Part shown: one piece after another, positions 25,067 to 36,400 of the stretch
How the letters are laid out: the number at the start of each line of letters is the position of its first letter
How positions within the stretch are numbered: the first letter of the stretch is position 1
Notes under the pieces: model-generated
Seen by the model: the letters and a program-made list of their open reading frames with translations, nothing else
The model's database searches: none
What the model was told of the DNA's origin: nothing
From: Rhizophagus irregularis
Taxonomy: Eukaryota > Glomeromycota > Glomeromycetes > Glomerales > Glomeraceae
Assembly (NCBI RefSeq): GCF_026210795.1
Contig: NC_089449.1
Span: forward strand, 2,666,001-2,730,000
Length of the DNA stretch: 64,000 nucleotides
Reading direction: 5' to 3'
Position numbers and translations under genes: made by a program

Positions 25067-25436
25067 ATCATTTTTTTTTTCACCCCTAAAAAATTATTCT
25101 TTCCTCTTTTTAGTTAGTTTATAATCAGGTAAAAAAACTTGTATCTTATATATAACCCCACATTTTCCTCACGCATTTACCACTCACTCATTTCTACCTT
25201 CTAATGAGAAAAAAATAAAAATAAAAATAAAAAAAAATTATTTTTTTTTTTGAGTTGGAATAAAAAATAAAATAATATTAATAAAAAAAAAAATAATTAT
25301 ATATATAATAGCTTTTTTTTCTAATATCTCCACAAAAAAAAAATTTATTCACACCATCAACAAAACAACAACCACATTTTTTTTTTTTAATACAACTCAC
25401 ACACATATAAAAACTCAATCTATTATTATTAAAAAA

Positions 25437-26162
25437 ATGATGTCAATAACAAGAAAACCATCATTATCTGATATCTTAAACAATGAAACTTCATATCCAT
25501 ATTCACTTGATGATTTTGCTACTTTCCTCGATCAAACATATTGTCTTGAAAATTTAGAATTTTATACGGCCGTAAGAAGATATACTTATTATGCTTATAA
25601 TTTTTATAATTATTCTTCCTCTCCTATGTCATCAAGTCTTGATTCAGACTCAATCTTGGAATCTCCTTTAGTTGACCCTAATTATGAAGATGATTCTTCT
25701 TTACGTGGTGACGCTCCTGCTCATCTTAATTTTCTTAAACAAAAATTACATGATTTAATATCAACTTATATTTTACCAAATTCACCAAAAGAAATTAATA
25801 TTCCTGCTGAAACTAGAGATGATTTATTAGCTAACGTATTTCAATATAATAATTATCATCCTTCAATATTTGATAATGTAAAAGATCAAATTTATGAATT
25901 AATGGAATCTTCAAGTTTCAATCAATTCTTGGTAGAAGCTGGTAATATAGAATTAAGAATGTCAAGTGAAAGTGAAAGTTGTCAAGAAGATTCTGATCAT
26001 TCTTCAGTATCTGGAGGTGGTAAAAGTACCTCTAATAATAATACAAAAAGTAATAAACATCTAAGAAGATTTAGTGGTTTGAAATTAAAAGAAAAATATA
26101 GAAAATTATTAAAAACAACCACTCATACATCAACAAAAAGTCGAAACAGTTTCTTATTATAA
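25437..26162 (+). CDS. RGS-domain protein (regulator of G-protein signalling), 241 aa
   Basis: A single exon. After a short N-terminus (TRKPSLSDIL) the RGS fold begins at about residue 22: YSLDDFATFLDQTYCLENLEFYTAVRRY carries the conserved F-x-x-F-L and E-N-L-x-F-Y/W core. A roughly 35-residue low-complexity insert follows, then LISTYILPNSPKEINIP, LLANVF and YHPSIFDNVKDQIYELM, ending FNQFL at about residue 168. The tail is Ser-rich and then Lys/Arg-rich, suggesting membrane or nucleic-acid contact. RGS proteins accelerate GTP hydrolysis by G-alpha subunits; fungal relatives include Sst2, Rgs2 and Rax1 types. No DEP domain or TM segment is seen. The ATG follows an A-rich leader (AAAAAAATG). 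Confidence 0.85.
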   Translation: MMSITRKPSLSDILNNETSYPYSLDDFATFLDQTYCLENLEFYTAVRRYTYYAYNFYNYSSSPMSSSLDSDSILESPLVDPNYEDDSSLRGDAPAHLNFLKQKLHDLISTYILPNSPKEINIPAETRDDLLANVFQYNNYHPSIFDNVKDQIYELMESSSFNQFLVEAGNIELRMSSESESCQEDSDHSSVSGGGKSTSNNNTKSNKHLRRFSGLKLKEKYRKLLKTTTHTSTKSRNSFLL

Positions 26163-27081
26163 AAAAAGTTTTTTATTATATTATTATATTATTTTTTATA
26201 TATATATTATTTTTATATAACACACACACACACACCAACCAAACCACACACAAAAAATGAATATTCGCTTTTTTTTTTTTTATTTATTTACATATTACTA
26301 TTCGTAATTTATTATATACGAACCGGACGACGGACTATTTTTTGTTTAAATGTTTTTAGATTTTTTTTATCGGCATAATTTTTTCTTTTTGCATTTGAAA
26401 AATCTTTTTTTGTAATATATTTTTTTTTCTTTTAAATTTTTTAAATTAATCCTTTGTACAGTTTAATAGAATTTTTACATATTTTTATATGTAATCCCCC
26501 TCAAAAAAAATTTCATTTTTGATACCTTCCCAATAGTTAAGCAACAAAAATTAAAATATTAAATAGGCATAACCAAAATAAAAAAAATAAAATTATCTAC
26601 ATTACCCTTAAAATTATCCGAATATAATCTAAGCTTCGTTATTGAAAAATGTTTCGTATTTATTATTTTGGAATCAAACCATATTTAATTATATTTACTA
26701 TTAAAAAATTATACGCCTACACCCAACCCCACACACACACACACTTTTTTTAAATATATAGAAAGATTTGTTTTTAAATATAATGTAATTAATTTAGATA
26801 AAAACAAAACCAACACGACTAAATTCTTGATTTTCAATATGAAATAAAAAAATATTTGATATATTTTTTATTTTAAACTACTATTTTGTATTTATTGAAC
26901 TATGAAAATGTAAATAATGATGTCCCATTATCATAAAATGATTTAATATTTGTATGTAAGTACGCACTCACGCATATGCATCTTCTATCATCAGGAGTCT
27001 CAAGTTCCAAAGACCGTTTCGAACGCATCAGTTAATTTTGATTGTAAAAATTCCCGTTCACGTTTTTGTAATCTTTTACGC
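26163..27081. other. Intergenic, 3' of the RGS gene
   Basis: (TA)n and (CA)n tracts (26219-26234, 26735-26743) and homopolymers. The right part, 27000-27081, carries a minus-strand open extension reading KRKRLQKREREFLQSKLTDA that may be the true last exon of the CENP-O-like gene. Confidence 0.45.
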
Positions 27082-28485
27082 TTATTCTCTGTGCCTACAT
27101 GTGTATACATGTGTAAAAAAAATATTAGTTCATATAGTTCTTATTTAACCATTATGTTTTATAGTTTACCTTCTCTAGTTAGGCAAATTACGGCATTTGT
27201 AGGAATGAAAGATGTTAAATTTTCATATGTCAAGTTAATATCCACACGATCGTTGCTAAGAATTAATATAATGAGTTAATATATTACGTCTACAAAAAAA
27301 ATCTACGAAAACAATGATAAATTTTTTACTCACTTATCCTTTAATAAAATAGTGAATTCTATAGAAGAATAAGCATTGTTGACTCTTGGTTTACGATTTA
27401 ATTTATTATTGGTTAAAGTTCGTACTTCTTCGCGTCTCATTACGAATGCTTGTAAATAATCATCAACCATATTTGCGAATTTCTATAATTGATGAGGATG
27501 TTTCATTAATAAGAATATGTTTCAATCAGAATTCTTGATACTTTGAACGAACTAATATTTCAAAAAGAAAAATATTTACATTCATATCCTTGTTTAGATA
27601 TTTAGCTTCCAACTCGTCTAGTGGAATGAAATGTGGTAAGGTATGTCTAAAAATACTTAATTGTTCATTCTCCTGATTTTGTTCCAAAAAAATATAATAA
27701 GGTTCAAGATACTTTGCTATATAAATAAAAAGATTTTATCGTTAATCAATAAACGAGAAAGAAAAGAAAACAGAAAAAGTTGATTAAATCAAATAAATTA
27801 ATAACCATTATAAAAAGTTTCAAATCTTAATCCAATACGGTTTTCTTTTACAGGAAAAATTGTCTTGCCAGTTAATCGATATGCGTTCAAAATTTTTTGA
27901 TATTCACGTTCCTCACTATCTTGTAATATCTCTTTCATCATCTAACGTTCATATATATATAAAAAAAAAAATAATAAATCTCTTTTACAATGGAGGTGGT
28001 AACTTTTATAAAGAATTAATATTTAAAAAAATCTTACATGATCCTGTAATTCATTTTGATTCATGTTCATACTATCATTAATATTTTCTTTACCAATGAC
28101 ATCACGCAAACTTTGTGAATTTTTAAAATTTTCAAATATTAATTTCTTCTCATCGCGTTCTTTCTCAAGTTTTTGAACTAAAAAAAAAAAGAAAATTTAG
28201 TTTATTAAGTTTAGTTCAAGAAAATATTTTTTTGTTCTATTTATATATTTAGAATAAAAATTTGTTTACATACGTTCATTTTTCAGTTCTACTATATTAA
28301 AATTCTCATATTCTTTCAAAAGAGGATCGTTAAAAACGTCGTTAGTATTTGATGAATCTTTGAAGAATTTAACTTTCTTTGAACTATATTATTTAAACTC
28401 TTTCATTAGAATCTTTTATGTTGAGTAAATTATAAATGATGAAAGTCTAGTACCTTGATGAGCCTTTTCTATAATATTTAGACAT
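27082..28485 (-). CDS. CENPO: CENP-O/Mcm21-like kinetochore protein, about 7 exons
   Basis: Exons by splice fit: 28485-28454, 28383-28274, 28177-28038, 27941-27806, 27716-27580, 27482-27334 and a short last exon from 27094 to a TAA at 27082, giving about 238 aa. The N-terminal half is coiled-coil-like (ELKNELQKLEKERDEKK). The C-terminal half reads AYRLTGKTIFPVKENRIGLR, FETFYNAKYLEPYYIFLEQ, LSIFRHTLPHFIPLDELEAKYL and MVDDYLQAFVMRREEV, the hallmark order of the Cenp-O family (RWD-like domains). Mcm21/CENP-O pairs with Ctf19/CENP-P in the COMA/CCAN complex at the inner kinetochore. The last intron is uncertain: the donor GTGAGT is excellent, but the longer basic tail in 27093-27000 is in a different phase. 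Confidence 0.72.
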
Positions 28486-30096
28486 TGAGGATCGCGTTCT
28501 TTGTGTAAATTTTAGGAAATGAAACCGACGCGTGCAAAGTACATTACAATAACAGATTAAAACAGTGAAATGGCGTATCACGTGATGATATGGATTTAAT
28601 AAATTTGCCCAATTTTGCCCGAGATATTTTTTGGGCGGAATTAACTCAAACTAGAAAAAAATTTCGAAAATCATTTAATCATTTTTCTGTATTTTTTTGT
28701 ATTTTTCATTGATTTTTATCAAAAATATCAATCTACTTTATGGTGAAATTACACGTGAAAGAAAGTTACAAAAATAACAGCTAATATAGAAAATTCTGAA
28801 AATAATAGCCGATAACAAGATTTAACTTGTTACAATCGCGATTTTTCGAGTTATAAAGAAGTGAACAAAATGAACCAGATTTAAAACTAGTCTTTGACTT
28901 GATTTTTTTCGGAGACCGGTAAATAAAATATAAATTGATCAAACAGGAATAATGCATCATATTTGTTTACAATTACATTACATTGTTTGGTGGTATTACC
29001 AGAAGGTTCGAGTTCTATATGCATAATCCGGTTAAATAGTACAATAGCATTAATAGCATTTTAGATTACAAATTTTAATTCTGGATTTCTGATCAAAATT
29101 AGAAGTTTACTTATAGTTGTTAGCCAAAGTTATTTACTATCAATTAATAAAGAGAAATAATTACAAGATTTTAAAAGAATTTATATTTAGATCAACCTTA
29201 TTTAGAGTTTAGATTAACCCTCTTTAGATCAAAAAAAAGGACAAATCAAAGGAATTTATTCTTATTCAAATATTTTGCATATTATTATTAAGTCTCCCTA
29301 TATTCTCTAATGAAAAATTTGTTCAAATATTTCAACCAATATCGTTAAAATTCGTTCACGATGAAAGTGAAAGACACGACGAAGATTTGGTAGATTTGAT
29401 ATACTGTATATTATTTATGAATTCCTTGAACTTTTTTTTCACGACTTACTACAAAGTTCATATATTAAAATGATTCAACGGTGTAGGTTGATAATAATTG
29501 AGAAAATGGATCTTCACATTATAATAGGAAAAAAATATTCCTTATGACTTTAAATTATTATATCGATCAAGTCAAGATGGAAATGACAGATATCCTGAAC
29601 AATCGATTAAAAAAATCGAATCTAAAATCCAACAAAAGATTGACTATAGCACCTTGCCTCATATTATTTCATTACAAATTTGAGTTGATGTTATTCTAAT
29701 AACTATATTATTTGATTGAATCATTTAAATCTAATCATTGGTTATAAATGTAATAGGAAGAAAAATGAACGTTACAGGAACAAATCTTAAAGGAAAATCC
29801 AGAATTCTGAACTAATAAAGATGCCAAAATCAAAGGTTGTGCTCATACATAATAAATGGGAAAATTATATAGGAAAAAATCATTTGAATTGCATTTCAAA
29901 TTACTGTTGACTTTGAAAGCGCAATTTCTAACGTTTACAAAGTCATTATGTGTCTATTAAGTCGAGAACTTTAGAAGTTGGAGAACCAGTGATCGATTTT
30001 TCTTGTGATCTATTTGTCCCCTTGATAAAAATAGATTTGTTATTTGCAAGTACAAGCTTTAGCAAAAATGAATTAGTTTTTTCATAGTAATATTAT
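28486..30096. other. Decayed intergenic sequence
   Basis: No intact gene. A plus-strand stretch near 29545-29660 reads LYRSSQDGND and further fragments, and 29880-30050 has patches of coding-like composition, all broken by stops. These could be relics of an expanded-family gene (the first resembles a TLDc-type strand), but I cannot assign them. Confidence 0.4.
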
Positions 30097-30107
30097 AGTA
30101 ACTGATT

Positions 30108-30363
30108 GTAATAATATCGGTCGAAGACCGATATCTCTCTTCCCCCCTATAAAAAATTTTATGTTATTTCTGTAAAAACTCGTAAAATGAGTCTTTGGCG
30201 GATCCATTCACGGAAAATGTAAATAATTCGATAAATTCCGTGATAAGTTCGGAAATATGAGCCTTTTAACGAAAAAAAAAATGAACAAATAGGAATTAAT
30301 ACTATTCAATGTCTCATAAAAATATAGGACATTAAAATTCCGCATATTCCTAATCGACCGAAC
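30108..30363. mobile_element. Dispersed repeat, copy B, 256 bp, flanked by an 11-bp direct repeat
   Basis: AGTAACTGATT occurs exactly at 30097-30107 and again at 30364-30374, consistent with a target-site duplication. The enclosed 256 bp has TCGGTCGA-type inverted ends (left near 30117, right near 30355). Its interior matches the repeat at 13052-13360 without that copy's MITE. There is no coding capacity. An 11-bp duplication is longer than is usual for cut-and-paste MITEs. Confidence 0.65.
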
Positions 30364-30374
30364 AGTAACTGATT

Positions 30375-31026
30375 TTCGCTTTTTTACTGAAAAAAAGAAT
30401 CACACATGAATTAAAAATTCGGACGCTGCTGCTTCTGCTTCGTGATCGTGAACGCCGACGTGTAATGAATAAATAACAATTATCATTATTGAAGTTGAAC
30501 TATTTAGAAGTGTGTTATATGAGCCATATAAAAACATATAAAAACCTGGGTTAGAAGGACAAACCTCCTATATTTGATCTATTAATCTAATGAGGTTGCA
30601 TTAAAAAGAAGCTTTCACTTAATTTATATATTAAATATTGTTGCTTTTCTAGGGAATGCATAACATCACCATATTCCAAGCCCATAATTCAATCATTCGC
30701 GTATTGTGCACAAGTACTTGACAATCCTTATTTTTCGGATTGTTGATTTGGTGAAACAATTTTTACTTAGTATCACTTTGTAACAAAAACTTTGTAACCT
30801 TGAGATCTCACTAGATATCTTGAGTCGCAGTTTTGTTTATTCCGAAAATTCTTCGGAGGTTACGTTGCCATATCCGAATATTTTTATTTTGAATCTACAA
30901 TCTGTTGTTGCTTTGTACTTGTTAATAATATATACACATGAGTGTAAATGAACCACTTATAATTTCCTGAAAAAAAAAATTTTTTACCTCTTGAATTTCA
31001 TCAATTTACCTTTTGTCTCATCAAAG
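30375..31026. other. Upstream region of the P450 gene
   Basis: No gene. A 45-bp GC-richer patch at 30421-30463 would encode RRRSRSRSRSSSVR on the minus strand, like an RS-domain fragment, but without flanking coding sequence. Poly-A lies just before the P450. Confidence 0.4.
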
Positions 31027-32640
31027 ATGATATTCACATTAATATTCGCTACAATAATATTATATATCATACAATCTTACTATAAATATTTTACAAGAGT
31101 AAATCCATTACCTGGTCCAATTCCATTACCAATAATAGGAAATTTGAAATTATCAGTATTTAGGAATGCAGATAAATTTTATAGTGAACTTAAAAGAAAA
31201 TATGGAGATATTTGTGAAATAATGCTTTCAGGAAGACGTGTAATCATATTAAGTAATCCAAAAGATTTCAATAAAATGTTTACTATGTCTACCAAATCAC
31301 CTTATACAACTCGTTTTCCAATGTCAGGTGGATTGGCAGATATTTTCCCACCAACTTTTGGAGTATCATCAAATAAAGATATAAAATCTTGGAGATATAA
31401 TAGACATTTATTTGTACAAGTTGTCATGTCATCACCTTACTTACAAGGAGTTTTAAATTGGACAAATAAATGCTTTTTTGAACTAGAATCTTATTTGAAT
31501 GATTTATATATGATAAATGAAAATACTCCAAGAGAAATAGATTTAAACAAATGGATAGTTAGATTTACGAATGATGTTACTGCTGTATTAACATTTGGTG
31601 AAAGGGCATATACAATGATGGCTTATTATGAAGTTTTATCTAAAGAGGATAATAGAAAACGTTCTTCTGAAATAAAATTGGTTTCATATAATACCGTCGA
31701 AAAATCCGAAAAATTTATTGAATCCTTTAAAATTTATTTAGGTGGTGGAACATTTTTTATTGTTGTACCAAGATTACTTCGTAATTATTTTCCTGGATTA
31801 AAAGGTAAAACTCAAAGATTATATGCTAATCGGGATTATTTATACAATGCATTTTCTGAACTCATTACACAACGTCGTAAAGAAATTGAAAATGAATCTA
31901 TTGATGAAACTATCAATAGAAGAGATATGTTATCCTCATTAATTATATCTAATACTGAGAGAGATACAAAAAGAAAGGATTCTAATTCACATTCGGAAAA
32001 TGAATTACATAATAAGCCAATGACTGACGAACAAATTCGTTTTAATTTGATCGATGCTTTCTCAGGTAGTTCAGATACGACATCAAATTTTATTTCTATC
32101 TTAATTTATTATATAACAAAATATCCAGAAGTTAAGAAAAAAATCTTTGATGAAATTGATAATATATTTAATGGTGATATTACTCGCCCTGTAACTCAAA
32201 ATGACATCAAGGAATTAAAATATTGTCCTGCAGTAATTAGAGAAGTTTCAAGATTTCATCCTATTCTTCCAACGTTACCTCGGTATATAACTGAACCTGA
32301 TAATTTAGCTGGTTATAATTGGTCCGCTGGTACTCAATTTTATTTTAATATTACTGGAATACTTCAACATCCTTCTTATTGGGAAGATCCAGAAAAATTT
32401 ATTCCTGAAAGATTTTTTGACGACCAATTAAATAAAGATTTACGAAATTTATTATTTGGTTTTGGTGTTCGTAATTGTCCTGGTTATAAATCTTCTATGA
32501 TTGAATTGCAATGTTTTTTGTGTCTTTTATTTAGAAAGTATGATATAGAATTAGTTGATCCTAATGTTCCTTTGAAAACTGTCATAGGATTCCTAACAGC
32601 TTGTCTTGAGTTACCTGTCAGGATTAAATTGAGAAAGTAG
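31027..32640 (+). CDS. Cytochrome P450 monooxygenase, 537 aa
   Basis: A single exon. The ATG at 31027 begins an N-terminal membrane anchor (MIFTLIFATIILYII) followed by the proline hinge PLPGPIPLPIIGN, typical of ER-bound microsomal P450s. An upstream in-frame TTG (30991) is not needed. Key motifs: I-helix SGSSDTT (A/G-G-x-D/E-T-T equivalent, mid-350s of the protein), K-helix E-x-x-R in REVSRFHP, PERF (PERFFDD), and the heme loop FGFGVRNCPG with the axial Cys near residue 485. The reaction is NADPH-P450 reductase-dependent oxygen insertion; the substrate is not predictable. Length is normal. The lack of introns contrasts with neighbouring housekeeping genes and is common in expanded AM-fungal families. 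Confidence 0.93.
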   Translation: MIFTLIFATIILYIIQSYYKYFTRVNPLPGPIPLPIIGNLKLSVFRNADKFYSELKRKYGDICEIMLSGRRVIILSNPKDFNKMFTMSTKSPYTTRFPMSGGLADIFPPTFGVSSNKDIKSWRYNRHLFVQVVMSSPYLQGVLNWTNKCFFELESYLNDLYMINENTPREIDLNKWIVRFTNDVTAVLTFGERAYTMMAYYEVLSKEDNRKRSSEIKLVSYNTVEKSEKFIESFKIYLGGGTFFIVVPRLLRNYFPGLKGKTQRLYANRDYLYNAFSELITQRRKEIENESIDETINRRDMLSSLIISNTERDTKRKDSNSHSENELHNKPMTDEQIRFNLIDAFSGSSDTTSNFISILIYYITKYPEVKKKIFDEIDNIFNGDITRPVTQNDIKELKYCPAVIREVSRFHPILPTLPRYITEPDNLAGYNWSAGTQFYFNITGILQHPSYWEDPEKFIPERFFDDQLNKDLRNLLFGFGVRNCPGYKSSMIELQCFLCLLFRKYDIELVDPNVPLKTVIGFLTACLELPVRIKLRK

Positions 32641-33445
32641 AATTTCAACTTATATATGAAAGAAAAGAATTCTATTTAATATTTTTAATTAGGGGTAAAA
32701 GTCAGGTGAAGGGGATTAATTAGTAATAACGAAATTAAGTATTTAAATAAAGCGATTTACAAAAATTGAAACAAAGTAATACAAGATAATATATGCTATA
32801 CTATATACAATATAAAAAACTCCCCTACCTCACGATTTACAATATAAAGAGGGAGTATGCATTATCTGAATTAATCACACCACCGAAAATTAAATAGCGG
32901 GTTGGTTACATTTTTGTATCCGCGTAACTTCCTTACCCTTTTTTATCCGTCAATTTTTTATTAAAAAACGTCATAATGATTATTGTATAACACATAAGGC
33001 ATATTGTATCTTTCCTTTTTTGCTTGTTTAAGCAAGCATACATTTCGTATTAAAAAAAAAAAAAATAACTGGAGTTTCTACTTTCCTCTCGCCCATTACA
33101 AAAATTTTAATTACGTTATTTTGAAAATTGAGAAAGTTATTCTAATTCTAATGTTATTTGTATGATTAAAGTTTATATTTAAAAGGTATTATTATGTTCG
33201 AAAATTGTTCCAATCCAATTTCATTAATAGCCAAATTGATCCAATTTAATTACTCAACATTAAGCCTTGAATTTAAATTCCGACAACGTAGTATAAGGTA
33301 ATTTGATAGAATATTTAATATGATGATGTGATCATTATTTATTCCTTTTTTGGTTTAAAAATTATTTTATTTTTATTTTTACTCTGATTTTTTAATTTTT
33401 AATTTTTAATTTTTTTTTAATTTTTTTTTTGTTTTTAGTGACTGA
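32641..33445. other. Intergenic; probable 5' UTR intron end of the formin gene
   Basis: No gene. Just before the formin ATG, a long T-tract ends TTTTTAG|TGACTGA then ATG, a textbook 3' splice site. The formin leader is therefore probably spliced, with its promoter further left. Confidence 0.45.
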
Positions 33446-36400
33446 ATGGATTGTTCTTTACCTACCGATAATTCTCAAAACACTTCTAAATCGAATAATA
33501 ATCCTATATCATTAGGTGACATTGATAGTGACCAATTATTTGATCCAAATATTTTTGGAACTTGGTTAAATGAAATAGAAAATAATGATCATTCAAATTC
33601 GGATAGTCCTAAAACTATGGTAGATTGTAATAATGTAATGACAGAACTTCAATATTCCGATTTATCGATAATTCCAGAACAAGATGAAGAATCAAATAAT
33701 TTATATGATAATACACCGGTATTTTTAAATGAACTCCTTTTTTTTTTTAAAAAAAAAAAATAACTAATTGATCAAATTTATTTAGAATAAAACGAGTATA
33801 CGTGGTTCATCGCGTAACATGTTACATAATAAAAGAACATTGTTAGAGCAAAATAAGGCTCTTAAGAAATCGAACAATATAGTTAATTCAACACAATTGA
33901 AACAAAATATAAATAATGATAAAGACATTAATTATAATAATAATAATAACTTATCACCGTTAAAAACTAATTTGCGTGATATAATAGCTGTTAATGGAAA
34001 TGGAGTGGATTCGAATAAGAGTCCAACATCAAATGGACCTTCGGTTAATTCAGACCAAGGCCTACATTCTCCGACTTCTGTACAATCTCAATCACAATCA
34101 AGTTCAAAAGGATTTTTTAGTTCATGGTTTGGTTTATCCTCTACAAAGGTTGAAGGAACTCCGGAATTTTATGTAGAAAAATTGTTACAAAAGAGTATTT
34201 CATCAAAACCATTAGCAGAAAGGTTACAGTCATTACGTGTAACATTAACTACGGCAAAATTATCGTGGATAAAAGATTTTATAGATTGTGATGGATTGGC
34301 AGCATTGGAAAATGTTCTAGAGAGATATACAACAGGAACAAAGAGAGCTATTTCAAGAAATTCTGATCATGATGATAGAATTCAATCAGAATGCATTCGA
34401 TGTTTAAGAGTCCTTTTAAACACAGAGGTTGTTAATTTATTCTTATATATTATTGTTTTTTTTATTAATTAAATGAATTTTATTCTCATATTTTTTCCTC
34501 TTCCTTGATACTTTTTATTCTTTAGTCTGGGTTTAATCAAGTTTTAAAATCTCCATCATTAATAAATAGTATAGTATTTTGTCTTCACACACCAAATAAT
34601 AAATTAAGATCACACGTAGCGGATGTATTAGCAGCCATATGTGTAATGTCTCTAGAAGGTCATCAATTTGCATTATCAGCATTTTCAGATTTTAAACAAT
34701 TTCATGAAGAAAAGTTTAGATTTCAATATTTAGTTGAAAGTTTGAGAGGAAACAAAGAAGAGGAAGAAAGTAGTGCATTTATGGAATATAAAACTGCTTC
34801 TTTACGTTTAATTAATGCCATTGTTAATTCACCTGAAGAAGTTGAAGAGAGAATGTTATTAAGAGATGAATTTCATAGGAGGGGATTATCAGAATTATTT
34901 GCCGTACGTGATGTGTTTTTTTTTGTGTGGGATTAATGGGAATATATGTATATATAAATGTATATATATATATATATATATTTTAAAAAAATTAATTTAA
35001 TTAATTTAATTTTCTTTTAGATTTTTAAGACTTCGAATCCGCCTGAATTATTGTTGAATCAGATTTATTTATATGAAGAAGAAAATCAAGATGATGTAGA
35101 TGAATTATATGAAAAAGTTCATGATCTTGTAAGAGATGCAAAGTATGTTGTTCGAATCTATTGAATTTCTTTTCCTTTAGAAGCATATATTATGTTATAT
35201 TATTCAATCGATTTTGTTTAACTTTATATTCATTATTCTTTATAGTGATCCTATTTCTATAATTGTTGGACTTATAAGACAAGTTGAACATGACTATGAT
35301 TTATATTTAAGAGTCACTGAAACTCTTAAAAATTTATTAAAAATTGCTTGTAATGATCCAGGAGAGGAAGAGTACGTATTTTTTTTCTTTATTTGAACGG
35401 GAATTTATTCTTAAAAAAAAAATTATGCTTAAAAATGAATTGATTAAATTGATTATAAATATAATTTTTTAGAAATTCTCAAAATGATACTTGGAACATT
35501 ATTGAATTATTTATTGAAAGAATAAGTTCCGTAACAAATATCAAAGAAGGTATTATTAAAGTTCATATTTCATTAGATCAAATATAATTATTAGATAAAC
35601 GCATCAAGTAATTAATTTATTTTAATTTGTTAGAATGGCAAATATTTTTAAACAGATTTCATGATTCAATTGATGATATAACTGGACAATATACGATAAT
35701 TAATGAAAATATAACAAATGGTCAAATTGACAAAATGAGAAATAAATTAAATGAGTTAGAATCTAAGGTTTGATTTAAAAAAAAAAGGATTTTTTTATGG
35801 ATAATTATGTTTTATTTTTTATTTTATTTTATTATTTTTTTTTTATTTACTAAATTATTATTATTATTATTATTAGGTTGAGATTTTAACAAAAGAAAAA
35901 GATGAAGCGTTAAAACAAGCAAAATTAAATTTAAATCAAGAAACTTCAAAGACAACAACCATAGATAATTTATCATCAGATGAAATTTCTGTTAATAATG
36001 AACAACCTGTTAATGTTTTAATTGATAATAATTTAATAAAAGATAAATCTAATGAATCTAATGAGAACAATAAATCTGATAGTAATTTAGAATTGTCATC
36101 CATGATAATTTCTTCAATATCTTCACCTTTAACACCTTCGCCAGATGAAGAATCCAAATCAATTTCACCGAGTAAGATAGACATTCCACCCCCACCTCCA
36201 CCTCCACCTCCTCCACCGCCCAGTGTAGGAGCTCCGCCGCCGCCGCCGCCGCCTCCACCTCCTCCACCATCTAATGTAGGAGCTCCACCACCACCCCCTC
36301 CACCTCCGCCACCATCTAGTGTAGGAGCTCCACCACCACCACCACCTTTACCGCCCAGTGTAGGAGCTCCTCCACCTCCACCTCCACCACCGCCCAGTGT

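Larger units (their letters stand above)
17189..25436. other. 8-kb gene-free, AT-extreme tract with tandem repeats
   Basis: No supportable gene on either strand. It contains (TAA)n microsatellites (17850-17885, 24492-24515), (TA)n tracts (21978-22001, 24665-24697, 25040-25062), AATACAAGG-type repeats (19020-19110), TCTCAATAT-type repeats (19355-19450), a 29-30-bp array (21681-21818), a 14-bp array (22622-22710) and many poly-A/T runs. Open frames such as 18901-19202 (-) and 23258-23517 (-) are translations of simple repeats. The last 300 bp lead into the RGS gene. Confidence 0.5.

Noticed and set aside
24516-25124. Small plus-strand frames rich in Phe, Tyr and Ile
   Set aside because: Translated poly-T and (TA)n tracts.
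14184-25436. Centromere interpretation of the gene desert
   Set aside because: AT-richness and tandem arrays alone are not sufficient, and no higher-order satellite is visible.
30991-31026. Extension of the P450 upstream to a TTG start
   Set aside because: TTG is not a plausible start here. The ATG at 31027 directly begins the membrane anchor.
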